From Streptosporangium album (GTDB lineage: Bacteria > Actinomycetota > Actinomycetes > Streptosporangiales > Streptosporangiaceae), in NCBI RefSeq assembly GCF_014203795.1, contig NZ_JACHJU010000001.1, forward strand, positions 4,402,001 through 4,466,000: a DNA stretch of 64,000 nt. The letters run 5' to 3'. Every line of letters starts with the position of its first letter. Position 1 is the stretch's first letter. A model generated the notes under the pieces. It was not told the DNA's origin. It saw nothing but the letters and a program-made list of their open reading frames with translations, and did no database searches. A program made the translations under genes and the position numbers. Shown piece by piece: positions 51,594-59,481 of the stretch.

Positions 51594-51970
51594 CGGGCGC
51601 TCGGCTGGGGGCTTCCGCTCGCCCTGGCCATCACCGCCGTGGGTGCGCACTACCTGGTCGGGCCGGGCTGGGTCGAGTCGCTGCTGATCGGCGCGATCCT
51701 GGCGCCGACCGACCCAGTGTTCGCCGCGGCGCTGGTCGGCAACGAGAAGGTGCCGCCCCGGCTGCGTCAGCTCCTCAACGTCGAATCCGGTGTCAACGAC
51801 GGCCTGGCCTTGCCGTTCGTGATGGTGTTCCTGGCCGTCGCCGCCGGATCGCAGGACCTGCACCTGGGCGAACTTGGCCTGGAGCTCGGTCTGGGCGTCG
51901 TGATCGGGGTGGCCGTGCCGTGGCTGGCGATCACGCTGGAACGCACCCGCTGGTTCTCGGCCTCCACCGT
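51594..51970 (+). pseudogene. Na+(K+)/H+ antiporter (NhaP-type) internal fragment
   Basis: Reads RALGWGLPLALAITAVGAHY, SLLIGAILAPTDPVFAAALV and NVESGVNDGLALPFVMVFLA. These are central helices of CPA1 antiporters, with the ion-binding aspartates in PTDP and GVNDG. Both ends are missing: a Tn3 remnant lies on the left and a MITE-1 element begins at 51971 on the right, giving a stop through TCCCGGTAG. Confidence 0.8.
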
Positions 51971-52117
51971 GGGGTCCCGGTAGTGCTGGGGAAATTTTCG
52001 ACGGATACGCAGGTCGAAGCCCCCGTAAAGGGCTTCGAGCACAGCCTGGAAAACGGACCGCTGACCTGCATATCCGTTGTTTCCTGCGCCGTTACTACCG
52101 GGACCCCTGCGTTCCTC
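51971..52117. mobile_element. divergent MITE-1 element (147 bp)
   Basis: Outer ends GGGGTCCCGGTAGT (51971-51984) and ACTACCGGGACCCC (52104-52117) are perfect inverted copies. The inner parts of the ends (ATTTTCGACGGATACGCAGGTC; GACCTGCATATCCGTTG) are related but drifted. The interior differs from that of the 195-bp copies and contains a hairpin, AAGCCC-CGTAAA-GGGCTT. Confidence 0.8.
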
Positions 52118-52349
52118 AACCCCGTTGTCGTTTCGGTCACCGGGCTGCCAGGACCGTGTTCACCCAGACCAGGGCACGGGCACAGCAGCGTTACCAAGGG
52201 CGTCTACGGCACCTACTCAGGCCCGTGATCATCAAGGCTGCCCAGACCGTGAACACCGCCTTCGGTGACCGCTCCCATCGACTCTCAGACATGGGAGAGG
52301 GGGCATCGGAGCCCAGCCGGCAGACGCGTACGGGCCTTGAGGAGCCGCC
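52118..52349. other. 232-base non-coding stretch
   Basis: A short open reading on the plus strand near 52156 (ARAQQRYQGRLRHLLRPVII) has no recognisable family. Probably debris. Confidence 0.35.
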
Positions 52350-52964
52350 TCATGGCCTCATGCCGTCGGGGAACCCGGTCCAGCGCAGGTCGGCCGGGAG
52401 GTGGCTCATGTCGTTGAACATCACGAGCGTCGGCGGCAGGCCGGTGCGGTAGTCGATGACCGTCAGTGCGGCGTTGGCGCTGTTCAGGCCGAGCCACCGG
52501 GATGGCGGCGCGTCCAGGGCGTGCCGCACCAGCCACGCGATCTGGTAGGCGTGCGTCACCAGAACCTCGTGAGTGTCGCGCCCGGTTCCTGTCGCGGTTG
52601 TGTCGGGGGACTTCGCGAACCGGGCGACCAGGGCCTCGGCGAGCTTCTGGCCCGAGGCCGCCTCGGCGTCGTCGTAGCCGTCGAAGAAGCCGGCCCAGGA
52701 TGGGGGTGTTTCGGCCGCTTGGGGAACGTAGGGCACATGGTCGATAAGTTCGGCGGCCTCGGCGACGGGCGCGTTCTGCAGGTGCCGGGCGAGTTCGTGC
52801 GCGCTGGCTGCGGCGCGCGGTAGCGGAGAGTGCCACACGGCGTCGACTGGTAGGCCGGCGAGCCGTTCGCCCAGCAGGCCCGCCTGCCGGCGACCGATGT
52901 CGGTGAGGTTCCCGAATGCGTCGGCCGCGCCGTGGCGTGCCAGGTAGAGGTGTCGCGTGGTCAT
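52350..52964 (-). CDS. histidine phosphatase superfamily protein
   Basis: A 204-residue phosphoglycerate-mutase-like enzyme. The RHG motif with catalytic histidine is LYLARHGAADAFGNLTDIGR (about residues 6-25); the second site is AVWHSPLPRAAASAHELA (about 42-59), and the second catalytic His lies in HEVLVTHAYQIAWLVRHAL (about 133-151). It acts on a small phosphorylated metabolite or phosphoprotein; the substrate is unknown. No clear ribosome site before ATG 52964. A PEP-synthase-like gene lies 246 bases upstream on the same strand. Confidence 0.85.
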   Translation of the reverse strand: MTTRHLYLARHGAADAFGNLTDIGRRQAGLLGERLAGLPVDAVWHSPLPRAAASAHELARHLQNAPVAEAAELIDHVPYVPQAAETPPSWAGFFDGYDDAEAASGQKLAEALVARFAKSPDTTATGTGRDTHEVLVTHAYQIAWLVRHALDAPPSRWLGLNSANAALTVIDYRTGLPPTLVMFNDMSHLPADLRWTGFPDGMRP

Positions 52965-53209
52965 GAGCAGCTGGGGTGCGGTGCCCGCGTGGGCCCGCTT
53001 CCCGTCTCCTTTCGATCCGTGGGTGACGTGGGTGTGGGTGCGGCTGTTCGGTGCGGCGGAGGTCGAGGAGGCTGTGCGCGGCCGGGCGGCGCGATCATCG
53101 CTGGCCGGATGGGTGGGGTCCACGCCGTGGCGACTGCCGGTACTTGTGCTTCGTCGGCGGTGTGCGGCTCTCGGGTGATGGCTCCCCGGCCGGAGAGGCA
53201 GAGGATCGG

Positions 53210-54457
53210 TCACGCATTGGCCGCCGTGACGGTGCCGGTGGTGCCGTCGATGGTGATGGTGCTGTCGTCGTGGAGTCTGCTCGTCGCGTTCGGGATGCCG
53301 AGGACCGCAGGGATGCCGTGCTCGCGAGCGACGATCGCGGCGTGGGAGAGCACGCCTCCGGTTTCGGTGATGACGCCGGCCGCGATGCGCAGCAGCGGCG
53401 TCCAGGCGGGGTCGGTGAAGGGGCAGACGATGATGTCGCCGGGGTGCGCGCGCGTGAAGTCGCGGGGACCGCGGATGATCCTCGCGGTGCCGGTCACGAC
53501 CCCGTGGCTGCCGGGTGTTCCGGTCAGCGTGGGCGCGGCGGCCGAGGTGTGGCCGGCAGGCGAAGGCCACGCCGGGGGTGCGGCGGTGACCGGCCGTGCC
53601 TGCAGGATCCAGGTACGTCCATCGGCGATCGCCCACTCGACGTCCTGCGGTCCACCGCGTACGGCGGCGATCTCCTTGCCCAGCTCGGCGAGCGGTTTGG
53701 CGGTCGCGTCGTCGATCGTCGGCCGGTCGCGGGCATGGGTGGGCACGTCGGACATGACGAGCTGCCTGCCGCGCCGGTCAAGGCGGGTCCGTTTGTGCGC
53801 GACCGTGCGGGTGACCGACCCGTCCTCGGCGACGCGGTAGGCGTCAGGGGTGACCGTGCCGCCGACGATGCTGGGGCCGAGCCCCCAGGACGCCTCGATG
53901 CGGATCGCGTCGTGCGGGTCCGCGGGGGTGAACATGACCCCGGACACCTCGGCGTCCAGATGGCGTTGCACGAGGACGGCCATGACGAGATCGTCGAAGG
54001 GCCGGCCGCCGCGGCCGGAGGCGCCCCGGTAGTCGATGGCGCGCGAAGTGAACAGCGAGGCCCAGCAGGCGCGTATGGCGTCGGTGACCGCGCCGACTCC
54101 GCGCACGGCGAGAAAGCTGTCGTGCTGACCGGCCGCCGACATCTGGCCGGTGTCCTCATGCGCGGCGGATGATCTCACCGCGACGGGCGGATCGCCGAGC
54201 TCGTCGAGCGCGCGTCCGAGCGCGTCGATCAGGGTGGCGTGGACCGGGCGGGCCTCGATCGCCCGCCGCGCAGCGTCGAGATGGTCCGGCTCGCCGGCGA
54301 ACCGCTCGAGGTCCAGGTCGCGGACGACGGCGCGGTAAGCGGCGAACGACACGACGAAGCCGTCGGGAACCGGCAGTCCCGCGCGAAGCAGCGCGCCGAG
54401 CGCACCGGCCTTGCCCCCGCACGTATCGGCGGCAGCCGACATGAGGGGTACGATCAT
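53210..54457 (-). CDS. compact PEP-synthase-like enzyme: ATP-grasp plus phosphohistidine domain
   Basis: A 415-residue protein. Residues 10-315 are the PPDK/PEP-synthase N-terminal ATP-grasp domain: CGGKAGALGALLRAGLPVPD, PPVAVRSSAAHEDTGQMSAA (about 89-108), VMAVLVQRHLDAEVSGVMFT, and EWAIADGRTWILQARPVTAA near 290. Residues 325-415 are the swivelling phosphohistidine domain, with the catalytic His in TETGGVLSHAAIVAREHGIP (about 367-386). The large substrate domain between or after these, present in PPDK, PEP synthase and rifampin phosphotransferase (all about 800-900 residues), is absent. So it can presumably transfer phosphate from ATP to its own histidine, but the acceptor is not evident. It is divergent from two small DNA-binding-type genes. 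Confidence 0.82.
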   Translation of the reverse strand: MIVPLMSAAADTCGGKAGALGALLRAGLPVPDGFVVSFAAYRAVVRDLDLERFAGEPDHLDAARRAIEARPVHATLIDALGRALDELGDPPVAVRSSAAHEDTGQMSAAGQHDSFLAVRGVGAVTDAIRACWASLFTSRAIDYRGASGRGGRPFDDLVMAVLVQRHLDAEVSGVMFTPADPHDAIRIEASWGLGPSIVGGTVTPDAYRVAEDGSVTRTVAHKRTRLDRRGRQLVMSDVPTHARDRPTIDDATAKPLAELGKEIAAVRGGPQDVEWAIADGRTWILQARPVTAAPPAWPSPAGHTSAAAPTLTGTPGSHGVVTGTARIIRGPRDFTRAHPGDIIVCPFTDPAWTPLLRIAAGVITETGGVLSHAAIVAREHGIPAVLGIPNATSRLHDDSTITIDGTTGTVTAANA

Positions 54458-54480
54458 CCACCCCGCCTTTCAACGAAAGA

Positions 54481-54509
54481 TTGACAACAATTTCTTGATT
54501 GTGGATCAT
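54481..54509 (+). promoter_or_regulatory. candidate leaderless promoter
   Basis: TTGACA (54481-54486), 17 bases, then GATCAT (54504-54509), seven bases before ATG 54517. That spacing would start the transcript at or next to the initiation codon. ACAAT (54487-54491) and ATTGT (54498-54502) are inverted 5-bp arms within it, a possible operator shared with the divergent enzyme gene. Confidence 0.45.
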
Positions 54510-54516
54510 GAAGGGC

Positions 54517-54912
54517 ATGTCACGCAAGCAGGACATCACTTACACCGGGCGCGCAGACTACGCCCAGGCCGACCGCGAGCACGACGCGAGCGAACGCCTT
54601 CTGCGCCTGGGCGCGGACGCGCTCGACGCCCGTCCGTGGCGCCCCTCGCCGACCCCGCTGTCGGCGGTCGACCTCGTCCAGTTCGCCGTCTGGCGCAACG
54701 CCGACCTGGACCCGGAGCACGTCCTGAGCGCGCTGGCCCTCCTGCCCGCCGCACGCGCCGAAGTCGAAGGACTCGAATCCGCCCTGCTGTTCACCGCCCG
54801 CAGCGCCGAACTGACCTGGGCGCAGATAGCGAACGCGATGGGATTCAACTCCCCCCAGGCGTGCCAGCAGCACTACACCCGCCTGACAGCGCGACAGGAC
54901 GCCGGCTCGTGA
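54517..54912 (+). CDS. small HTH protein of the ATP-grasp enzyme locus
   Basis: A 131-residue protein from ATG 54517 (ATG 54508 also possible; neither has a good ribosome site). It begins SRKQDITYTGRADYAQADRE, with a central helical part (LSAVDLVQFAVWRNADLDPE). The C-terminal AELTWAQIANAMGFNSPQAC then QQHYTRL resembles a helix-turn-helix (about residues 100-122). Its stop overlaps the next gene (GTGA). I do not know a named family. Its position divergent from a PEP-synthase-like gene suggests it controls that gene. Confidence 0.65.
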   Translation: MSRKQDITYTGRADYAQADREHDASERLLRLGADALDARPWRPSPTPLSAVDLVQFAVWRNADLDPEHVLSALALLPAARAEVEGLESALLFTARSAELTWAQIANAMGFNSPQACQQHYTRLTARQDAGS

Positions 54913-55544
54913 CGCGCGACTCTCCGCCCGGCCTGCTGGTCCTGCACGCGGTGCGCATCCTCGGGTTCGCGGACACCCCGGTGATCGCGCAGCGGTACGG
55001 GCTCGACGCGGCCCAGACCGAAGAGCTGCTGCGCGACGCCGAGGCGCGCGGCTGGGCCGGGCACGCCGCCTTCGCCGGCACCGCGGGCTGGTCGCTGACC
55101 GAACCGGGCCGGGCCGGGAACGAGCGCCAGCTCGCGGCCGAGCTCGCACGCGTCGGCGGCGCCGACGAGGTCCGGGACGTCTACCGCGAGTTCCTCCCGC
55201 TGAACGCCCTCCTGCTACGAGCCTGCACCGACTGGCAACTCCGGCCCACCGCCGGCGACCGGCTCGCCGTCAACGACCACTGCGATCCCGCCTGGGACGC
55301 CGGGGTCCTCCACGAGCTCGCCGGCATCTCCCGCGCACTCACGCCACTGGCCGACCGGCTCGGGAGCGTCCTGACACGGTTGCGCGGATACGACATCCGA
55401 TTCACCGCAGCCCTGGCGCGCGCCCGAGCCGGGGAAAGCGCCTGGGTGGACCGCACCGACGTCGACTCCTGCCATCGCGTCTGGTTCCAGCTCCACGAAG
55501 ACCTCATCGCCACGCTCGGCCTCGACCGGCACGCGCAACCTTGA
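54909..55544 (+). CDS. winged-helix regulator-like protein of the ATP-grasp enzyme locus
   Basis: A 211-residue protein from GTG 54909, coupled to the preceding gene. The N-terminal 75 residues look like a winged helix: LLVLHAVRILGFADTPVIAQ, RYGLDAAQTEELLRDAEARG, WSLTEPGRAGNERQL. The rest is helical, with WQLRPTAGDRLAVNDHCDPA and DSCHRVWFQLHEDLIATLGL. Probably a transcription factor acting with the 131-residue protein. Effector unknown. Confidence 0.65.
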   Translation: MTRDSPPGLLVLHAVRILGFADTPVIAQRYGLDAAQTEELLRDAEARGWAGHAAFAGTAGWSLTEPGRAGNERQLAAELARVGGADEVRDVYREFLPLNALLLRACTDWQLRPTAGDRLAVNDHCDPAWDAGVLHELAGISRALTPLADRLGSVLTRLRGYDIRFTAALARARAGESAWVDRTDVDSCHRVWFQLHEDLIATLGLDRHAQP

Positions 55545-55601
55545 CCTGGTCGCAGGCGTACGTCCGCCTGGTCTCGGGCCTGAGGAACCGTAGTCGGGCG
55601 C

Positions 55602-55742
55602 ACTTCGCCGGTCTGCGCATCTCTGAATTCGTCGGCCTCGACCTAGCCGACGTGCGCCTGTCGGGCCCGCAAGGGCGAGCTGAGCATCCGCGTCCTGCCC
55701 GACTCGGGCACCCACCGCCACACCGTCGACGTGGCCTGCTGA
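55602..55742 (+). pseudogene. tyrosine recombinase (phage integrase) fragment
   Basis: Reads AGLRISEFVGLDLADVRLS, then after a one-base shift ARKGELSIRVLPDSGTHRHT and VDVAC, stop. This is the start of the XerC-type catalytic domain with its first arginine (LRISE). Nothing else of the gene remains. Confidence 0.7.
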
Positions 55743-56063
55743 TCAGCGTGGGCGGCTGAGGGCGGCCTCGGCCAGATCCGTCCATTTCTCGGCCGAGGAG
55801 TGGGGCACGACCACCCAGTCCTTTATCGCCCTGCCCTGCCCCAAGGGGTCGAACAGGGACGCCCCGGCCAGCTGGAGCGCGGCTGTGTGTTCGGGGGTGT
55901 CCCTGACCAGCCGGAACACCATCGCGCCGTCGCGCTGCAGGCTCGCGAACACCTTCCCCGCCTGATCTTTGAGCGCGGGACTCCCCATCATTCTGGAGGT
56001 CCGTACACCCAGGTCGGCCAGCTCGGCGCCGACCTGCTTGAAATCCTCTTCCGCGCTCATCAT
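55743..56063 (-). CDS. TfoX N-terminal-like protein
   Basis: A 106-residue protein starting at one of two adjacent ATGs (56061-56063 or 56058-56060). It contains RMMGSPALKDQAGKVFASLQ, RDGAMVFRLVRDTPEHTAAL, and FDPLGQGRAIKDWVVVPHSS, the fold pattern of small TfoX/Sxy N-terminal or YjbR-like proteins. The function is unknown. Its start overlaps the stop of the preceding 53-codon frame by one base (TGATG), suggesting coupling. Confidence 0.65.
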   Translation of the reverse strand: MMSAEEDFKQVGAELADLGVRTSRMMGSPALKDQAGKVFASLQRDGAMVFRLVRDTPEHTAALQLAGASLFDPLGQGRAIKDWVVVPHSSAEKWTDLAEAALSRPR

Positions 56064-56224
56064 CAGTCGGTCCCAAACTCCATGGCGGCGTGGTCGAGCC
56101 GCTCGTCGTGGTCGGGGCTCTTCCCGCGTGACGCGATCACCTCGGCCCCGCCTTCCGGCAGCACGGCGATCAGGTTAGTCGTCCTGGCGGCACCGATCAA
56201 GGCCGGATGCGGGGTGCCGATCAT
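56063..56224 (-). CDS. small ORF coupled to the TfoX-like gene
   Basis: Fifty-three residues from ATG 56222-56224: MIGTPHPALIGAARTTNLIA, VLPEGGAEVIASRGKSPDHD, ERLDHAAMEFGTD. Coding-like composition and the one-base overlap with the next start favour a real gene or the tail of one. A preceding frame (ADGDLSRIVEDRRRDSA) ends by overlapping this ATG but has no start, so the upstream part of the operon was deleted. Family not recognised. Confidence 0.35.
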   Translation of the reverse strand: MIGTPHPALIGAARTTNLIAVLPEGGAEVIASRGKSPDHDERLDHAAMEFGTD

Positions 56225-56319
56225 GCCGAGTCCCGCCGCCGGTCCTCGACTATGCGCGATAGATCACCATCAGCGCCGGCCAGGGCAAATGTGAAGGTCA
56301 GAGGTTAAAAGACAAGCTG

Positions 56320-56661
56320 TTACCGTTGCGCCGTGAAGCAACCTGCGGCCCCGAACCCGAAACGGCCCGCCCCCGATGCGGGGGCGGGCCCGGCCTCGCA
56401 GTTGAACCCCAGCGGGCTGGCGCCCGAGGCCGCTGACCCGTCCGCGCGCAGCGGGGCGAGCTCGGGGTGGTGCTCGTAGGCGATCCGAGCCTGGGCGAGG
56501 GCCGCCTGCAGCCGGCGTGAGTTCGCCCAGGCGTACTCGGGTCCGCGGACACCGCGGCGCTGGCGTACGTCGAGCAGCAGACGAACGTCCGCGTGCCGCA
56601 GTCGTTGTAGGAAGGACTCGCCGCCGAAGCCATAGACGCCGATTGTCACCATCCTGAGCAC
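56320..56661 (-). pseudogene. DUF488-family protein, C-terminally replaced
   Basis: Begins MVTIGVYGFGGESFLQRLRH, ADVRLLLDVRQRRGVRGPEY, AWANSRRLQAALAQARIAYE, HHPELAPLRADG. These are the usual first 70 residues of a DUF488 protein. The remaining about 90 residues, with the cysteine-containing CVERDPEACHR-type motif, are missing. A GC-rich hairpin (56364-56390) and unrelated codons follow instead. Probably inactive. Confidence 0.7.
56364..56390. terminator. GC-rich hairpin
   Basis: GGCCCGCCCCC (56364-56374) and GGGGGCGGGCC (56380-56390) are perfect 11-bp arms around GATGC. It is located inside the altered end of the DUF488 frame, consistent with an imported terminator. Confidence 0.6.
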
Positions 56662-56729
56662 CGGAAATCACCCACCTGCCCACTGCTCGTGCCGCCTCCG
56701 GCAGCCCTGCCGGAGGCGGCGAGGTCACA

Positions 56730-57125
56730 TCACGCGACGGCGGTCCCCTCAAGCTCGACCATCAGGTCGGGGATCGCCAGCCGTGTCACCCCGAGCATCG
56801 TGGTGGACGGTGCCACCCCGGCGGCGCCCAACCGCGACGCCAGCACGCCGTAGTGCTCGAAGAGCCGATCGACGTCGGTGGTGTAGACGTTGAGCCGGAC
56901 GAGGTTCGCGAGGGACATGCCGGCCTCGCCGAGCACGGCCTCCAGGTTGTCGAGGCTCAGCGCCAACTGCGCCGCCATGTCACCGGCATGCTGGGGTTTG
57001 CCGTCGCCGCTCATCGCGGTCTGCCCGGCGCAGTACAGGGTCCGGGTTTGCCCGGAGACGATCTCACCCTGGTTGTACCCCATCTCCACCGACCACGCCC
57101 ACGGGTTGACCGCCGTTCGCTCCAT
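56730..57125 (-). CDS. RidA-family protein
   Basis: A 131-residue member of the RidA/YjgF imine-deaminase family. ATG 57123-57125 gives the usual start MERTAVNPWAWSVEMGYNQG; ATG 57186-57188 would add 21 residues. Conserved parts: EIVSGQTRTLYCAGQTAMSG, LANLVRLNVYTTDVDRLFEH (with the substrate Arg) and PSTTMLGVTRLAIPDLMVEL. RidA hydrolyses reactive enamine/imine intermediates from amino-acid metabolism; this clade may act on other carbonyls. It is divergent from a WYL regulator. Confidence 0.85.
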   Translation of the reverse strand: MERTAVNPWAWSVEMGYNQGEIVSGQTRTLYCAGQTAMSGDGKPQHAGDMAAQLALSLDNLEAVLGEAGMSLANLVRLNVYTTDVDRLFEHYGVLASRLGAAGVAPSTTMLGVTRLAIPDLMVELEGTAVA

Positions 57126-57222
57126 TGCCACATCAGCTCCATTCGATTCGTCGGCATTACGTACGTCCATCGGCTCGGTAGCCGCCATCTTTTTGGTCGT
57201 GTTGATGAGCCTCGCAGCAAAT

Positions 57223-57241
57223 CACGACATCCTGTGTCGTG
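57223..57241. promoter_or_regulatory. operator between ridA-like and WYL genes
   Basis: CACGACA (57223-57229) and TGTCGTG (57235-57241) are perfect 7-bp inverted arms about TCCTG, 21 bases before the WYL start. Likely site for the WYL protein to control itself and the RidA gene. Confidence 0.65.
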
Positions 57242-57261
57242 TATTTCGGTAGAGTTTCCGT

Positions 57262-58236
57262 ATGCGCGCCGACCGGTTGGTCTCGCTGGTGCTGCTGCTG
57301 CGGCAGCACGGTCGGCTGTCCGCGACCGCGCTGGCCCGCGAGCTGGAGGTATCCACCCGCACCGTGCTGCGCGACATCGAGGCGCTGTCCGCGGCCGGCG
57401 TCCCGGTCTACGCCGAACGCGGCCGGCACGGCGGTTTCGCGTTGTTGCCCGGTTTCCGGACCGAGCTCACCGGACTGAACCACGACGAGGCCCTTGCCCT
57501 GCTGGTCGCCGGATCGCGGCGCGGCGCGCAGGCATTCGGCCTCGGCTCGGCGCTCGCTTCGGCGATGCTCAAGGTGGTTGACGCGCTACCCGAAAGCTAT
57601 CGGGACACCGCGGCCGGCGCGGCCGAGCGATTGCTCATCGACCCGGAGACCGACCTCCTCTCGCGTCGGCTGGTCGCTGAGGAGGTGCCTGACGCCATAG
57701 CGGCCGAGGTCCTGCGCGCGGTGTTCGCCGGACACAAGCTGCAGATCCACTACGCGGCTGTGGACCAGATCCCGAAGTGGCGCACGGTGGACCCGATCGG
57801 CCTGGTCACCATACGCGACCGGGGCTACTTGCTGGCCACGAGGTCTGGCGCGGACCGCACCTACCGGCTGTCCCGGGTCTTGGCCGCCAAGGAACTCGCC
57901 GAACCCGCACAGCGACCAGACCGGGTCGATCTGGACCGGGCCTGGCAGGAACGCAGCACGCAGTTTCGGACCGGCGGCGACCAAGTCACCGTGCTGGTAC
58001 GGGTGGACCCGGCGCGGCGGGAGGACCTGGTGGGCACCGCGCTGGCCGTCCTCGCCGAAGAAGCCGACTCAGACGGCTGGCTGCGGCTGGAGGTGACCTT
58101 CCAAGACCCGAGACACGCCGAATGGGCGCTGTGGCAGCTCACCACGAACGCGGAAGCCCTGGCCCCGCAGTGGTTGCGCAACTCCCTGCGCAACCGCGCC
58201 GCCGCGATCGCCACCCGCTACGGAGTGTCATCCTGA
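57262..58236 (+). CDS. WYL-domain HTH transcriptional regulator
   Basis: A 324-residue regulator. N-terminal winged HTH: RADRLVSLVLLLRQHGRLSA, TALARELEVSTRTVLRDIEA (about residues 2-42). The WYL domain begins near 150: LQIHYAAVDQIPKWRTVDPI, GLVTIRDRGYLLATRSGADR (the WYL tryptophan-tyrosine-leucine is GYL here), and TYRLSRVLA. The C-terminal WCX region follows. WYL domains sense small ligands or nucleic acids. Divergent from RidA with a good palindrome between, so a local regulator is likely. Confidence 0.88.
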   Translation: MRADRLVSLVLLLRQHGRLSATALARELEVSTRTVLRDIEALSAAGVPVYAERGRHGGFALLPGFRTELTGLNHDEALALLVAGSRRGAQAFGLGSALASAMLKVVDALPESYRDTAAGAAERLLIDPETDLLSRRLVAEEVPDAIAAEVLRAVFAGHKLQIHYAAVDQIPKWRTVDPIGLVTIRDRGYLLATRSGADRTYRLSRVLAAKELAEPAQRPDRVDLDRAWQERSTQFRTGGDQVTVLVRVDPARREDLVGTALAVLAEEADSDGWLRLEVTFQDPRHAEWALWQLTTNAEALAPQWLRNSLRNRAAAIATRYGVSS

Positions 58237-58354
58237 GAGTTGTCGCCTTCTGCGGGCAGGTCGCGTTCCTGTCGGGGCCAATCGAGAGGCGGCACTTCGC
58301 ATGCCCCAGCACCTGCCCGACCCCGCCGGCGATCCGTTCGGCGGCCAGCACGCC

Positions 58355-58577
58355 ATGACGCCCCTGCTCCTGGACAGTCGGCGGCGGCACCCTGCTCAGC
58401 ATCGCCGGCGAGCTGGATGCCACCAACACCGCCGCGCTCGCCTGCTACGTCACCACCGTCCATCTCGATGCCGCCCGCCCGCTGGTGCTGGACCTGACCG
58501 CTCTGACTTTCATCGACAGCTCCGGCCTGCGGGTGCTGCTGGAGCAGGCGCTGGCCGGCGCGACGCCCGCGCTCTAA
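58355..58577 (+). pseudogene. STAS-domain anti-sigma antagonist remnant
   Basis: MTPLLLDS, a one-base shift near 58377, then TLLSIAGELDATNTAALACY, LVLDLTALTFIDSSGLRVLL and EQALAGATPAL, stop. The phosphorylatable Ser (FIDSSGL) is kept. The last about 25 residues are missing, and the end overlaps the recombinase remnant by four bases. Confidence 0.72.
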
Positions 58578-58982
58578 TTGGCATCAGTTCCGCCGCTTTC
58601 GGCCAGCATCCGATGGACGCTGGCCACCGAGGGGTGGCGTCCTTTGTTCTTGCCCGTGGGGATGACCAGCTTGGCCGCGATGTCGGGCACCGGCACGCCC
58701 CGCTCCCGCAGGGAGCGCGCGTAGGCGAGCATGTCGTCGTCGAAGACCTTGGGCCGGCCGCCGTGGCGGCCGCGCTCGCGGGCCGAAGCCTGGCCTTCCA
58801 GCGACTTCTCTCGCACATACTCCCGTTCGGATTCGGCCATACCGGCGAAGAAGGCGAACAACGCCGCGCCGTGCCCCGACGGGTTGTAGAGGCCCTGCAG
58901 CGGTCCGTTCAGCAGCTCCAGCTCGATGTCGTGATGGCGCAGTTCCTCGGCGATCGCCAACAGCTCGGCGGCTGAGGACCCG
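58574..58982 (-). pseudogene. serine recombinase C-terminal remnant
   Basis: Reads SSAAELLAIAEELRHHDIEL, ELLNGPLQGLYNPSGHGAAL, FAFFAGMAESEREYVREKSL and LRERGVPVPDIAAKLVIPTG. It closely follows the second half of the recombinase at 30848. The catalytic serine region is missing because the frame meets a LacI fragment at about 58980. Confidence 0.8.
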
Positions 58983-59480
58983 CAGGTGGAGGAGGAGCTG
59001 ATCCAGACCCTCACCAAGCAGGTCGACGGCGTGCTGCTGTGCAGCCCGCGACTGTCCAACCGGGCCATCGAGCGGCTCCACGCCGACGTGCCGTTCGTCG
59101 TGGTGAACCGGCGGGTCAAGGGCATGCCGACCATACTGATGGACGTCGGCCAGGGAGCCCGGCTCGCCATCGAGCACCTGGTCCTGCTGGGCCACCGCAG
59201 GATCGCCCTGGTCTCCGGGCCGAGCGGCTCGTGGACCAGCGGGGAGATGCGCGCGGCCGCCGCCGCGATGGACGGCGTCGACCTGGTCATCCTCGGGCCC
59301 AACGCCCCCACCGAGCGGGGCGGCCTGGCGGTCGCCGCCGAGGTGGTCGCCTCCGGGGCGACCGGCGTGCTCGCCTACAACGACCTGGTCGCGATCGGGC
59401 TCATCGAGGGGCTCTACGAGCGCGGCGTGCGCGTCCCCGGCGACGTCAGCGTGGTCGGCGTCGACGACATCGTGTCCGGG
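58977..59480 (+). pseudogene. LacI-family regulator, central fragment
   Basis: Reads [60 protein letters not shown] and [17 protein letters not shown]. This is the sugar-binding domain without its DNA-binding N-terminus or last about 50 residues. At about 59480 it joins an aldose-epimerase fragment in another frame. Confidence 0.8.
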
Positions 59481-59481
59481 C

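Noticed and set aside
38302..52117. CRISPR array formed by the recurring 38-bp repeats
   Set aside because: Copies are kilobases apart, occur in both orientations and lack regular spacers; they are element ends.
53210..54457. Rifampin phosphotransferase (rph)
   Set aside because: The protein is half the required length and has no drug-binding domain between the ATP-grasp and histidine domains.
54517..55544. Toxin-antitoxin pair
   Set aside because: Both proteins look like DNA-binding regulators, and neither has a recognisable toxin fold; the divergent enzyme is the more likely target.
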